From NCBI GenBank assembly GCA_025454255.1, contig JALOOU010000006.1:1-64000 (forward strand): a DNA stretch of 64,000 bases, in the 5' to 3' direction. Below, one piece after another: positions 44,590-55,156 of this stretch. The stretch's first letter is position 1. Each line of letters begins with the position of its first letter. The position numbers were made by a program, and so were the translations under genes. Origin of the DNA: Desulfobacterales bacterium. GTDB lineage: Bacteria; Desulfobacterota; Desulfobacteria; Desulfobacterales; SpSt-501. The notes under the pieces were generated by a model, which was not told the origin of the DNA, searched no databases, and was given only the letters and a program-made list of their open reading frames with translations.

Positions 44590-44937
44590 TCAGCGGCTGA
44601 AAAACCGCCGCAACCCCTTGGCGGGTTTCAGCCGCGCAAGCGACGGCATCAGGATGTCGCACGTGAGCCGGATCAGGGCGCCCGGCGCGATGCGGCCGGT
44701 GGCCACGATCAGCGTGCCCTCCGGCGCAGCGCGGATGTAGATCCGCCCCTTTTCGAACAACAGCTCCGCCTCCCTGAACCCGGCGACGGTGCCGAGCAGC
44801 GCCCGCCACCGTCCGACCGGCGGGCGGGACGCCGCGTTGATCGGAAACTCCTCGAACAGCAGATCGCCCGCGGCCGAAAAGAAGACAACCCCTTTGACCC
44901 CGTCGACCGCCAGCAGGTCTGCGAACACCTCGCGCAT
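44590..44937 (-). CDS. Roadblock/LC7-like small protein
   Basis: This is a 115-residue protein. DGVKGVVFFSAAGDLLFEEF, the central EAELLFEKGRIYIRAAP and the hydrophobic GALIRLTCDILMPSL follow the alternating beta-alpha pattern of roadblock/LC7 domains, which bind or regulate small GTPases; similarity to the MglB-like protein at 48451 is structural rather than by sequence. GGAGG before ATG 44937 sets the start over the long upstream extension in the ORF track. It lies between the REC-PATAN gene (14 bases) and the ATPase gene (44 bases). Confidence 0.6.
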   Translation of the reverse strand: MREVFADLLAVDGVKGVVFFSAAGDLLFEEFPINAASRPPVGRWRALLGTVAGFREAELLFEKGRIYIRAAPEGTLIVATGRIAPGALIRLTCDILMPSLARLKPAKGLRRFFSR

Positions 44938-44951
44938 CCGGCCTCCGCCTC

Positions 44952-45959
44952 TCACTCCGCGAGCAGCCCCAGCAGCGCGTCCCGGGGGCATCCGGGGCTC
45001 ACGGCGACAACGGCGCCCTCCGCGGAGGCCAACAGGACGAGGTTGCGGCCATCGTCCTTGACGACATAGCCCAACGCCAAAGGGCCCAGGTTCAAGCGTT
45101 CGCCGCAGGCCGAGATGCGTTTGATCCGCCCGCTCCAATCCCGGCCTTGGATCAGATCCTCGACCTGGCAATGAGCGCCCAGCGCGGATTGGACCCTCGC
45201 CCGCAGCCGCTCAAGGGGCCTCTCTTCCGCCGGCGGCGGGGCGGGCGCCCCGCCCGGGGCGGCGGCGGCCTCATCCTTGCGGCGCATGGCTTCCAAGATG
45301 AGCTGGTTCAGCTCCGGCCGGATCCGCCTTTCCCGGACCGCACAGCCGTTTTGAATCGAGAGGCTGACGTCCTCCCAGCCCACCATCTTCAAGGCGGCGG
45401 CCGCGCCCTTGACCTCGCCTAAGCGGGCATCGACCAGCCCCCCCTCCACGAAGAACAAAACCCCCCTCTCCCCGGAGGCGCGGTGGGCCAGCCGGATCGT
45501 GCAGGTCTTCTGCTCCATCTCGATCAGCTGCAGAAACATGGCGGTGGAGACGTTGTGCAGGCTGCCGCCCTCGGCCTGCCGTTGCAGCAGGTCCAGAATC
45601 TGCTGCGCGAGGACATCGATCCCGAAGGGCTTGACGATGAACCCGACCGCCCCTGCGCGGCGGACCATGCTCTCGATGCCGGGCGCGTGGAACCCTGTCA
45701 TGACGATGACCGGTATGTCCGGGTAGCCGTCCATGACGGCCGCCAGCAACTCGAACCCATCCATGCGCGGCATCTTGAGGTCGGTCACCACGAGCGCAAC
45801 CTCCTGGCGCTGGATGCACCCCAACGCCTCGGCGCCGTCTGCGGCCGTCAGCACTCCGAAGGCGTGGGCATAGCCCGAGAAGCCCTCCTGCAGCAGCTGC
45901 AGCATCGCGCCATCGTCATCCACCAGAAGGACCTTCTTGACCACGGTTGCGCCCACCAT
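44952..45959 (-). CDS. Response regulator with C-terminal PATAN (DUF4388) domain
   Basis: This is a 335-residue protein. The receiver domain (about 8-125) has LLVDDDGAML, VVTDLKMPRMDGFELL (phospho-acceptor Asp), VIVMTGFHAPG and the switch Lys in FIVKPFG. Residues about 140-240 form a PATAN/DUF4388 module (MFLQLIEMEQKTCTIRLAHR, VLFFVEGGLVDARLGEVKG), found in PatA and gliding/twitching regulators. A low-complexity linker leads to a small beta-rich end (ASAEGAVVAVSP). No kinase is encoded in the cluster. The start codon is uncertain: ATG 45959 has no clear Shine-Dalgarno and a GTG seven codons in is possible. Confidence 0.82.
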   Translation of the reverse strand: MVGATVVKKVLLVDDDGAMLQLLQEGFSGYAHAFGVLTAADGAEALGCIQRQEVALVVTDLKMPRMDGFELLAAVMDGYPDIPVIVMTGFHAPGIESMVRRAGAVGFIVKPFGIDVLAQQILDLLQRQAEGGSLHNVSTAMFLQLIEMEQKTCTIRLAHRASGERGVLFFVEGGLVDARLGEVKGAAAALKMVGWEDVSLSIQNGCAVRERRIRPELNQLILEAMRRKDEAAAAPGGAPAPPPAEERPLERLRARVQSALGAHCQVEDLIQGRDWSGRIKRISACGERLNLGPLALGYVVKDDGRNLVLLASAEGAVVAVSPGCPRDALLGLLAE

Positions 45960-46111
45960 CGGTTGGAACTGGGTTCACGAGCCCGTTTGACGGCTGGGGG
46001 CCGAGGCCCGGGCGGGGGATCGCAGGCCGCTCCGCGGCGGTGAAACCGCTCCCGGCGGAAACCGCCGCAGCCGCGTGTCGTCGAAGCGGCGCGAACCTCG
46101 ACCCGCGTGCC

Positions 46112-47152
46112 CTACCGCCTCCGGCCGCCGCCTTGCACGGGCCGGGCCGGCCGCAGCGTTCCCAGCACCGCCGTGAGCGCCAGTGCGGCCGCCGTGCCGG
46201 CCAGCAGGCCCGCCGCGCTCACACCCATCTCCCGGATCAGATCGGCCGCCTCCCGCTGCAGGCGGACCACCGGCCCGGCAAGCCCCTCCACCGGCCCCGC
46301 CGCCGCCAGCGCATAGCCCGTGCCCACCACCGGTCGGCAGGCCACCGCCTGGTGCTCCCATCTGCCGTCGGCGGCCGGCACCCGGTACCGGCCGGATGCC
46401 GGCGCGCCACCCGCCGCGCCGGTGAGCAGTGCGAAGACCTCCGGAAAGTCGGGCCCCACCTGCACGGCCAGCGCACGCAGGTCCGCACCGGTCAGGCCCG
46501 GATCGGAGTGCAGCCAAATCCGCCACACGCCGTCCGAATCGGACGGCCCGTACAGCAGGGCCCACGCGGCGGCGCCGGCCTCCGGCGCCACTATGGCGCG
46601 CAGCTCCGGGCGGCCGGCCAGCTCGCGGCGGTCGAGGTCCGGATGCGCGGACAGCTGACGCTGGAGCGCATCGGCCGCGGCGGCGACCCGCATCTCAATC
46701 CGCTGCCGGGCCAGTTCATGGGCAGCCGCGCGGCCGAGCCCTTCGAGCTCCTCCAGCAGCTCCTGCGAGCGCACCTGGAAAAAGCCGGCGGCTACGGCGA
46801 TGGCCGCCGCCATGACCCAGCCGAACACGGCCAGCAGCCCGAGCCTGCGGTCCGGCGCAGCGTCGGGCGGCAGCGGCACGTCGGCAAGCTCCTCCGCTGC
46901 CGCGGGCGGCGGCGCCGGCCAGGGGCGGGTCTCGACCTGCGCGAGCCCCCTCGTCTTGGCCACCACGATGCGATGCCCGCAGTCGCGGCAGGTGAACACG
47001 GCCGCGGATCCCCGGATTTTCGACGGCAACACGCGGTACTTGCGGCCGCATTCCTCGCAGATGACGATCGGGCGGATTTCCGTCGTCGCCGCGGCGGGGT
47101 CGCACGGGGGCCGCGCCGCCGAGGGGTGCTCAGCGGGGCGTGGGGTGCTCAT
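46112..47152 (-). CDS. Zinc-ribbon membrane sensor-like protein
   Basis: This is a 346-residue protein. Near the N-terminus, ICEECGRKYRV...TCRDCGHRI (two CxxC pairs) is an MJ0042-type zinc ribbon. A transmembrane helix follows (about 108-125), then an extracytoplasmic region of about 180 residues (helical, then beta-rich, dCache-like in layout) and a second helix (about 310-332, VSAAGLLAGTAAALALTAVL). The topology is that of a chemoreceptor or sensor without a signalling output, with the zinc ribbon on the cytoplasmic side. AAAGGAG before the ATG. It may relay a signal to the neighbouring regulator or GTPase (inference). Confidence 0.65.
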   Translation of the reverse strand: MSTPRPAEHPSAARPPCDPAAATTEIRPIVICEECGRKYRVLPSKIRGSAAVFTCRDCGHRIVVAKTRGLAQVETRPWPAPPPAAAEELADVPLPPDAAPDRRLGLLAVFGWVMAAAIAVAAGFFQVRSQELLEELEGLGRAAAHELARQRIEMRVAAAADALQRQLSAHPDLDRRELAGRPELRAIVAPEAGAAAWALLYGPSDSDGVWRIWLHSDPGLTGADLRALAVQVGPDFPEVFALLTGAAGGAPASGRYRVPAADGRWEHQAVACRPVVGTGYALAAAGPVEGLAGPVVRLQREAADLIREMGVSAAGLLAGTAAALALTAVLGTLRPARPVQGGGRRR

Positions 47153-47194
47153 GGGGCTCCTTTCGCATTCGACGAAGCCGCCCCCCCGGGATCG

Positions 47195-47827
47195 TTACCT
47201 GCGCCGGGTGGCGGCCCGCAGCTCCTCCCTGAGACGGTTGAGCTCCGCGTGGATGAAGAGTTTGAGCTCGTGCACCGCCTGCGCCAGGATTTCCGGCGAG
47301 ACCCCCGCGGAGGCGGGGGGCGCCTTCGGCAGAGCGCTCGTTGCGGCTACCGGAGCCCGTTCGGGTTTGCGGCGCTGGATGATCTTCTCGCGCAGCTGCT
47401 GGTAGCCGGCCATCTCCGTTTGGAGCAGCTTGCGCTTCAGGTTCTCCGGCATGGCCGGCGTGGAGACGACCTCATCGAGCCGGGCGAACACCGAGTTGAG
47501 CACGGTAAAGGTGCTCGGATGCACCTGGCTGCGGCTGGTCTTGATGTAGGCGCCGAGCGCCTCCAGGATCTGCAAAAACCGGCTGGCCACCGCGTCGCGC
47601 CGATAGGCCGCCTGCAGCTGCCGGATCTGCACCAGGAAGCTCGCCAGCGCATCGGCGGTGATTTCCCAATCGATGGAGAGAACCGTCTTCTTCAACTCCT
47701 CGAGGGGCGGGGCGGCGGCCGGCTTCGGGGCAATGGGCGCTACCGGGGCCTCGGTCTCCCGAAACAGCTCATCCAGGCGGTTCTCCAGTTCGGAGTCGAG
47801 CTTGCGGAACTTGGATGCAGAGTCCAC
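47195..47827 (-). CDS. Conserved-looking helical protein of unknown function
   Basis: This is a 210-residue soluble protein without a recognised domain. The N-terminus DSELENRLDELFRETE and the region 50-150 (ADALASFLVQIRQLQAAYRR) are predicted helical; a proline/alanine linker separates a C-terminal amphipathic helix (VHELKLFIHAELNRLREELR). It uses a GTG start with AGGAGG 7 bases upstream. Situated 11 bases after the MglA-like GTPase, which makes it a candidate adaptor or effector of that GTPase. The function is unknown. Confidence 0.7.
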   Translation of the reverse strand: MDSASKFRKLDSELENRLDELFRETEAPVAPIAPKPAAAPPLEELKKTVLSIDWEITADALASFLVQIRQLQAAYRRDAVASRFLQILEALGAYIKTSRSQVHPSTFTVLNSVFARLDEVVSTPAMPENLKRKLLQTEMAGYQQLREKIIQRRKPERAPVAATSALPKAPPASAGVSPEILAQAVHELKLFIHAELNRLREELRAATRRR

Positions 47828-47838
47828 GGGGCGGCCTC

Positions 47839-48444
47839 CTATAGAAATTCTTTTCTGACGGCGGCGACGCTCAGGGAGATGATCTTCTTGAGCGTCGCCA
47901 CCACGTTGGTGCCCCTGGAGGCGCTGGCCGGAAAATGAGGCGCCCTCAGCTCCCGGTTGAGATCGTGCTCCAGCACCTCCGTGCCCAGCAGGGGGATCCC
48001 CTGCTCCGCCAAATCCATCTTGTTGTACTGCATCACCAGCGGCAGGGCGGCGAGGTTTTTCTTGTAGATCGCCAGGTTTTCCTGGAGATTCCGCAGTGCC
48101 TGGATATTTTTCTCGCGCCGCACGGTCATGGCGTCGGCGACGAACACCACCCCGTCCACCCCGCGCAGCACCAGCCGGCGGGTGGCGTTGTATTTGACCT
48201 GGCCGGGCACCGTGTAGATCTGGATCTTGATGTGGTAGCCGTTGATCAGCCCGATGTCGAAGGGCAGAAAATCAAAAAAGAGCGTGCGGTCCCCGTGCGT
48301 CTTGATGGTCACCATTTCGGCCTGGATCCGCTGTTGGAGCCTGCGGTAGATGTACTCCAGGTTCGTCGTCTTGCCGCCGCGGCCGGGGCCGTAATAGACG
48401 ATCTTGACTTGGATCACCTTGGATTTGAGATTGATGAATGCCAT
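47839..48444 (-). CDS. MglA-like small Ras-family GTPase
   Basis: This is a 201-residue GTPase. The P-loop is YYGPGRGGKTTNLE, and switch II is TVPGQVKYNATRRLVLRG, the TVPGQ form specific to the bacterial MglA group in place of DTAGQ. The base-recognition motif is YNKMDL. MglA proteins switch cell polarity and control type IV pili and gliding in Myxococcus; close relatives are widespread in deltaproteobacteria. The roadblock gene six bases upstream would encode its MglB-like GAP. Function here is inferred from family and context. Confidence 0.9.
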   Translation of the reverse strand: MAFINLKSKVIQVKIVYYGPGRGGKTTNLEYIYRRLQQRIQAEMVTIKTHGDRTLFFDFLPFDIGLINGYHIKIQIYTVPGQVKYNATRRLVLRGVDGVVFVADAMTVRREKNIQALRNLQENLAIYKKNLAALPLVMQYNKMDLAEQGIPLLGTEVLEHDLNRELRAPHFPASASRGTNVVATLKKIISLSVAAVRKEFL

Positions 48445-48450
48445 TGGAGC

Positions 48451-48861
48451 TCATGAGGCGGACGCGGCCAGCGGTTCCAGGATTTTTTTCAGCCGATCGA
48501 CCGACTCCGCAACTTTCAGGCGCAGAAACCCAAGGGAGATGTCGTTGCCGAAGATCGTGATCAAAAGGAATTCGGTGGTGATCTTGTTGAAGTGGATGTT
48601 CTCCTTGGTGCCCTTGTGAAACAGCAGCGAAAACTCGTTTTCGCCGATGATTTTGGCCATGGCGCTCACGGCGCCGAAATTTCCGGCCGCCAGGGCTGCC
48701 AGCGAGTAGATGTCATGCTGCTTTTCGCCGTTGTCGAGGTTGGTCACGATGTTGCCGGCCATGTCGATCAGGAAAACGCAGCGCACTCCGTTGTCAACCA
48801 GCTCGGTTTTGAGAATCTCCTCAATCCGGTCCAGCTGTCTTTGATCAAGCGTGTATGACAC
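48451..48861 (-). CDS. Roadblock/LC7 domain protein (MglB-like)
   Basis: This is a 136-residue single roadblock domain: NGVRCVFLIDMAGNIVTNLD, SLAALAAGNFGAVSAMAKII and FLLITIFGNDISLGFLRLK match the MglB/RLC7 pattern. MglB acts as GTPase-activating protein for MglA, encoded next. GTG 48861 with AAGGGG seven bases upstream is preferred; the ORF-track extension of 57 residues reads through the upstream repeat element and is not protein-like. First gene of the eight-gene cluster. Confidence 0.88.
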   Translation of the reverse strand: MSYTLDQRQLDRIEEILKTELVDNGVRCVFLIDMAGNIVTNLDNGEKQHDIYSLAALAAGNFGAVSAMAKIIGENEFSLLFHKGTKENIHFNKITTEFLLITIFGNDISLGFLRLKVAESVDRLKKILEPLAASAS

Positions 48862-48900
48862 CTGCCCACCCCTTTCGTGCGTGTTGGTTGGTGCCCGTCC

Positions 48901-49010
48901 TGAAACGGCGTCTTTCGGCCCAGGCCGGCGTGCTCGCTTCTCGCACTCCTCGGCGCTGGCCACCTGCGCCTCCGGTTGCGAAATCGCTGCGGCCTTGGCC
49001 TGAACCGAAA
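48901..49010 (+). repeat. Interspersed repeat, copy B
   Basis: Matches copy A (13836-13940) over about 100 bases. The central hairpin is GGCGC...GCGCC here. If the promoter at 49180 is used, this repeat is transcribed in antisense orientation within the leader of the roadblock-GTPase cluster. Confidence 0.75.
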
Positions 49011-49179
49011 TCCACCCGACGGAAACCGAGCGCAAAACGAGCCGGATATCCCTTTGGGTCTATTTCGACCGTAACGGCCTATACTTGAGCCGAACGGCGC
49101 CGCCGCCCCCGTGCGCCGGATGCCCTGCCGCGGCCTGGCGCCCGAAGCGCAGGCGCGTTCGCTTCAGCGTATATTTCTC

Positions 49180-49208
49180 AAATTACACTAAATTTCGATT
49201 TTTGGCAA
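49180..49208 (-). promoter_or_regulatory. Promoter of the roadblock/GTPase/ATPase cluster
   Basis: On the minus strand TTGCCA is followed after 17 bases by TAATTT in a clearly AT-rich patch. It implies a leader of about 310 nt that contains repeat B. Confidence 0.5.
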
Positions 49209-49264
49209 GCACTATCGACCCGCCCCCCGAGCGTTGCGGGCCCCGGGAAGAGGCCGCGGCGGGA

Positions 49265-51181
49265 TCAGTGGGGAGCCGGGGCGAACCGCTGGCCGTCAGG
49301 GGAATCCTGGGTGCGGGGGGCGGCGTCATCGAAGCGCATGTCGACCAGCACTTCGCTGCCGCCGGAGAAGGTCACCTTGGCATTGGGGTAGCGGTTCTTG
49401 AAAACCCTCAGCATGGAGGCGTTTTCGCGCAGCACGGTGGCGCAGAATCCCTTGTAGCCGTTTTGGGCGGCGATCGTTTCGAGCAGCTCCAGCAGATAGG
49501 AGCCGATCCCCTGGCCCTGGTAGTCCTCGCGCACCACAAACGCCACCTCGGCGCGATCCTCGCTCTCCTTGGCATAGGAGCCGATCGCCAGGATCTCCTT
49601 GTGGCCGCCTTTCTGGACCAGGCCGACGATGGAGATGTTGTTGCGGTAGTCGAGGCTGGCCCACTGCTTCTGGGCCACCTCGTGGGTGAAGGTGCGCATT
49701 TTGTAGAAAAAGCGCATGTAAATGGTCTTCTCCTGCAGCGAATAGAAGAAGTTGCGGTAGGCGAATTCGTCGGATGGCAGCAGCGGCCGCAGCTCGAGCG
49801 TCTTGCCGTTTTTGAGGCTGAAGGAGCGCTTGTAGCCCTCGATGAAGATCAAGTCGTCGGTGGACGGCGGCATCTGGTCGGGGAAGATGTAGCGGCGCTT
49901 CTTGGCCGTCTCGACCAGCTCCTCGCGGAATTTAGGGTGCGCGATCTGGGCGAGCTCCATCACGCGCTGGTAGATGCCCTTGCCCATGAGCTCGGCGATG
50001 CCGTACTCGGTCACGACAAAATTGACGTCCCCGCGGGTGGTCGCCACCCCGGCACCCTCGCTGAGGTGAGAGACGATGCGCGAGAGCTTGCCGCCCTGGG
50101 CCGTGGAGGGCATCACCACAATGGAGAACCCGCCCTTGGACATGGCGCTGCCGCGCATGAAATCCACCTGGTCCCCGATGCCGCTGTAGAAGAGCGAGCC
50201 CATGCTGTCGGTGCACACCTGCCCGGTCAGGTCCACCTCCAGCGCCGGGCTGATGGAGACCAGGTTGTCGTTGCGCGCGACCACCAGAGGGTCGTTGACG
50301 AAGTCCGATGCCCGGAAATAGAAGGCGGGGTTGTTGTCGACAAAGTCGTAAAGGCGCTGGGAGCCCATGCACAGCGAGGTGACGATGCGGTCGGGCAGCA
50401 GGGATTTCTTGCGGTTGGTGATGTTTTTGCGCTCGAACAGCGGCAGGTACCCGTCGGTGATCACGTGCGTGTGCAGGCCGAGGTCCTTCTTCTCGTCGAG
50501 GTACTTCAGGATGTGGAACGGCAGGTTGCCGAAGCCCACCTGGATGGTGGCCCCGTCATCCACCAGCTGGGAGACGTAGTGGCCGATCCGGCGCGACACC
50601 TCGTTGTCCTGCAGCGTGGGGAAGGACTGCACCAGCGCTTCGTCGAAGGGCACCAGCCAGTCGAGGTCGTCCACGTGCACGAAGCTGTCGCCCCAGGTGC
50701 GGGGCATGCGTTCGTTGACCTGGGCGATCACGACGCGCGCGTTTTCGAGGCCCGCGCGGGTGATGTCCACCGACACCCCCAGGCTGCAGTACCCGAATTT
50801 GTCCGGCGGGCTGACCTGGACCAAGGCCACGTCCAGGCCGATGCGGTTGCTGTCGAAAAGCCCCGGGATCTGGGAGAGGTAGCAGGGCAGATAGTCGATC
50901 CGGCCTTCGAAGGCCGCGCGGCGCATGGAGCGGCTGATGAAGAAGAGCTTGAGCGAAAAGCGCTTTTGAAAGGAAGGGTGGTCCACGAAATGGGACAGGG
51001 TGAAGGAGAGCATCTGGTAAATCATGATGTCGTAGAGCCCCTGGTCCGACACCATGGCCTTGATCAGGTGCTGGGGCTCGCCGCAGCCGGTCCCGATGAA
51101 CACCCGGCTGCCGCGCTTGATCTTGGTCATGGCCTCCTGGGCGGAAACCACTTTGGCGCTATAGGCGCTCTGCCACTCCAT
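49265..51181 (-). CDS. Acetyl-CoA hydrolase/transferase family protein fused to a GNAT domain
   Basis: This is a 638-residue fusion. Residues 1-440 form a class I CoA-transferase of the acetyl-CoA hydrolase/4-hydroxybutyrate CoA-transferase type (VFIGTGCGEPQHLIKAM, VGFGNLPFHILKYL, TRGDVNFVVTEYGIAEL). Residues about 465-610 form a GNAT acetyltransferase (LRPLLPSDEFAYRNFFY, the acetyl-CoA loop VREDYQGQGIGSYLLELLE). This architecture is known in sulfate reducers; the GNAT part may acetylate the enzyme or another protein. GGAGGA five bases before ATG 51181 supports that start; an in-frame ATG at 51220 with no Shine-Dalgarno is the alternative. Confidence 0.88.
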   Translation of the reverse strand: MEWQSAYSAKVVSAQEAMTKIKRGSRVFIGTGCGEPQHLIKAMVSDQGLYDIMIYQMLSFTLSHFVDHPSFQKRFSLKLFFISRSMRRAAFEGRIDYLPCYLSQIPGLFDSNRIGLDVALVQVSPPDKFGYCSLGVSVDITRAGLENARVVIAQVNERMPRTWGDSFVHVDDLDWLVPFDEALVQSFPTLQDNEVSRRIGHYVSQLVDDGATIQVGFGNLPFHILKYLDEKKDLGLHTHVITDGYLPLFERKNITNRKKSLLPDRIVTSLCMGSQRLYDFVDNNPAFYFRASDFVNDPLVVARNDNLVSISPALEVDLTGQVCTDSMGSLFYSGIGDQVDFMRGSAMSKGGFSIVVMPSTAQGGKLSRIVSHLSEGAGVATTRGDVNFVVTEYGIAELMGKGIYQRVMELAQIAHPKFREELVETAKKRRYIFPDQMPPSTDDLIFIEGYKRSFSLKNGKTLELRPLLPSDEFAYRNFFYSLQEKTIYMRFFYKMRTFTHEVAQKQWASLDYRNNISIVGLVQKGGHKEILAIGSYAKESEDRAEVAFVVREDYQGQGIGSYLLELLETIAAQNGYKGFCATVLRENASMLRVFKNRYPNAKVTFSGGSEVLVDMRFDDAAPRTQDSPDGQRFAPAPH

Positions 51182-51333
51182 ACCGTCCTCCATCGAAAGC
51201 GATGCGTGAATGTTTTTCATACCAGAATCGCCGACGCAGCGCGAGCAAAATATCGCTGCGGTTCCGCCGCCGGGGCGCGGCCGATACCCGTTGACCTTCC
51301 CGGCCTGCGCGGGTAGGATTCGGCCGAAGCGCC

Positions 51334-52053
51334 ATGAAGCCGACCCCATCCGAATCCATCCACCGGCCCTTCGAGCGCCTGGCGAAGCTGCTCCGCGAGC
51401 GGCCGCTCGCCCCGGGCCCGGCGCCCGCCGCGGGTCCACCCGCCCCCGCCGCGCCGCCGCGGCCGGAGCCGACCGAAATGGAGCTCTTCGCCCGGGCCAT
51501 GGCGGGGGTCGCGCCCCTGTGCGCCGGCGGGCGCGACCGCCCCCCGCCGCAGCCGGCACCGGCGCGCGAACCGCCGCCCGCCGAGGCGGACGCACTCGAC
51601 CGCCTGGCCCAGCTCGTGGCCTGCGGCGAAGGGTTCAGGGTGGCCGACACCCCCGAGTACATGGAGGGCGTCGGCTGCCAGGCGCCGCCCGGGATCACCC
51701 GTCGTCTTCACCGCGGGGACTTCGCCGTGCAGGCCCACCTGGACCTGCACGGGTTGAACGCGGGCGAGGCCCAGGCGGCCTTCGAGTCCTTCGTGCGGCA
51801 GAGCCTGCTCGCCGGCAAGCGCTCCCTGCTGGTGATCCACGGCCGCGGCCTCTCCTCGCCGGCCGACCCCGTCCTTAAATCCAAGCTCATCCAGTGGCTG
51901 ACCCGCGGCCCGTGGCGCAAGTGGGTCATCGCCTTCACCAGCGCGCGCCTGTGCGACGGCGGCGTGGGGGCGAGCTATGTCCTGCTGCGGCGCCGGCCCC
52001 TGACCAAGCGCCACCGCCGGCAGGACCCCCAAAAAAAATCATTGACAAGCTGA
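51334..52053 (+). CDS. Smr-domain protein
   Basis: This is a 239-residue protein. Residues 1-110 are proline- and alanine-rich and probably disordered. The C-terminal Smr domain has [20 protein letters not shown], with the conserved LDLHG, and [11 protein letters not shown] with HGxG, both typical of nicking-endonuclease-like Smr proteins. It ends in a basic tail ([17 protein letters not shown]). The end of the gene contains the fusA promoter. Confidence 0.87.
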   Translation: MKPTPSESIHRPFERLAKLLRERPLAPGPAPAAGPPAPAAPPRPEPTEMELFARAMAGVAPLCAGGRDRPPPQPAPAREPPPAEADALDRLAQLVACGEGFRVADTPEYMEGVGCQAPPGITRRLHRGDFAVQAHLDLHGLNAGEAQAAFESFVRQSLLAGKRSLLVIHGRGLSSPADPVLKSKLIQWLTRGPWRKWVIAFTSARLCDGGVGASYVLLRRRPLTKRHRRQDPQKKSLTS

Positions 52054-52069
52054 CCGGCATCGATATATT
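52042..52069 (+). promoter_or_regulatory. Sigma-70 promoter of fusA
   Basis: TTGACA is followed after 16 bases by TATATT (five of six consensus bases). The predicted start near 52077 gives an approximately 100-nt leader. Confidence 0.75.
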
Positions 52070-52116
52070 TTATATGTTTACAAAAAAAATAGTTACAGCC
52101 GTTCGGGTCTGAACGT

Positions 52117-52151
52117 CCCGTTTCGGGAACTCCGAGACGGGAATTTTTTTT
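52117..52151 (+). terminator. Intrinsic terminator in the fusA leader
   Basis: CCCGTTTCGG and CCGAGACGGG form a 10-bp stem (one G-U) with loop GAACT, followed by AA and eight T residues. It lies between the promoter and the ribosome binding region of fusA, so it is either an attenuator or a boundary terminator for smr. An upstream CGTTC/GAACG hairpin and a CGGG that can pair with the terminator's 5' arm could provide an alternative fold. Confidence 0.75.
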
Positions 52152-52177
52152 CAAAACACAACCTAGGGCCATTTCCC

Positions 52178-54265
<2,088 letters not shown>

Positions 54266-54287
54266 CCCGCGGCCGAACCGGACTGCC

Positions 54288-55082
54288 GTGCGAAACGACT
54301 CGGTTCAGATCAGCACCTCCGACGCCGCATGGAGCTCCCCGGCGGAGGTCATCTTCATCAAGGAGAAATTTTTCGCCATGCTCAAGACCGATCTCACCCT
54401 GCGCAACCCGCTGCGCTGCCTCGGCGGTTCCTCCGAGGAGATCCTCGCCCCCGGGCAGTTCGGCGGCATCCTCGCCCGGGCCGGCGTCGGCAAAACGGCG
54501 CTCATGGTCCAGATCGCGCTCAACGCCATGCTCAACGAGCGCAACGTGCTGCACGTCAGCTTGAACCAGCCGGTGAACAAGGCCGGTCTCTGGTACCAGG
54601 ACATCTTCAACCACATCGCCGCCGGCCTGGGTGGCTCCCAAAGCGGCCAGGTTTGGGAATCGCTCCTGCCCCACCGCTTCATCATGACCTTTCGCACCGA
54701 CAGCTTCAGCGTCCCCCGGCTGGAGGAGCGCCTGGGGGACCTGATCGAGCAGCGGATCTTCGTCCCGCGCATGCTCATCGTGGACGGCCTTTCCTTCGAC
54801 GAGCCGGTGCGGGAGATGCTCTCCGAGCTCAAGAAGATCGCCCGCCTGCACGGCCTGCACGTCTGGTTCAGCATCCGCACCCATCGCCACGAGGACCCGG
54901 GCCCCGGCGGGGTGCCCAAGCAGCTGGCCGACGTGGACGACCTGTTTGCGGTGGCGCTGCAGCTGATGCCGGTCGGAGAGGAGATCCACGTGGTCCCGCT
55001 CAAGGGAGTGACCCTCACCCCGGAGCACTCCCGCCTGGTCCTGGACCCCACCACGATGCTGGTGAAGAACACCGCCTCCTGA
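54288..55082 (+). CDS. RecA/KaiC-like P-loop ATPase of unknown function
   Basis: This is a 264-residue soluble protein. The P-loop ILARAGVGKTALMVQIALN (about residues 65-83) and the hydrophobic strand RMLIVDGLSFD (Walker B-like) fit the RecA/KaiC ATPase fold. RLHGLHVWFSIRTHRHEDPG resembles the segment of KaiC-like proteins that follows Walker B. It lacks a second P-loop and DNA-binding motifs. GTG 54288 is used because homologous-looking sequence starts before ATG 54378, which has AAGGAG at 12 bases; the start is not settled. It follows fusA by 22 bases and may be co-transcribed. Confidence 0.65.
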   Translation: MRNDSVQISTSDAAWSSPAEVIFIKEKFFAMLKTDLTLRNPLRCLGGSSEEILAPGQFGGILARAGVGKTALMVQIALNAMLNERNVLHVSLNQPVNKAGLWYQDIFNHIAAGLGGSQSGQVWESLLPHRFIMTFRTDSFSVPRLEERLGDLIEQRIFVPRMLIVDGLSFDEPVREMLSELKKIARLHGLHVWFSIRTHRHEDPGPGGVPKQLADVDDLFAVALQLMPVGEEIHVVPLKGVTLTPEHSRLVLDPTTMLVKNTAS

Positions 55083-55130
55083 CCTGCAGGCGCAGGCGCG
55101 GCCGCCCCCCCCCTCGCCCGGGTCCGACCC

Positions 55131-55156
55131 GGGGCCGGGCGGGGGCCGGGCGGGGG
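55131..55156 (+). other. G-quadruplex-forming tandem repeat
   Basis: GGGGCCGGGCG is repeated nearly in tandem, giving five G-runs of 3-5 on the plus strand in the gap between the ATPase and the flippase-like gene. It could form a DNA or RNA quadruplex and may act as a transcription barrier. Confidence 0.5.

Larger units (their letters stand above)
48862..49264. other. Intergenic region with repeat copy B and cluster promoter
   Basis: It separates the roadblock gene from the 3' end of the CoA-transferase gene. It contains repeat copy B and a minus-strand promoter at its AT-rich right part. No gene is visible. Confidence 0.6.

Noticed and set aside
42065-44740. 891-codon plus-strand ORF opposite the GspE-type ATPase
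   Set aside because: It mirrors the real gene's codon structure and has an artificial Asp/His/Leu/Val composition; the minus strand carries all ATPase motifs.
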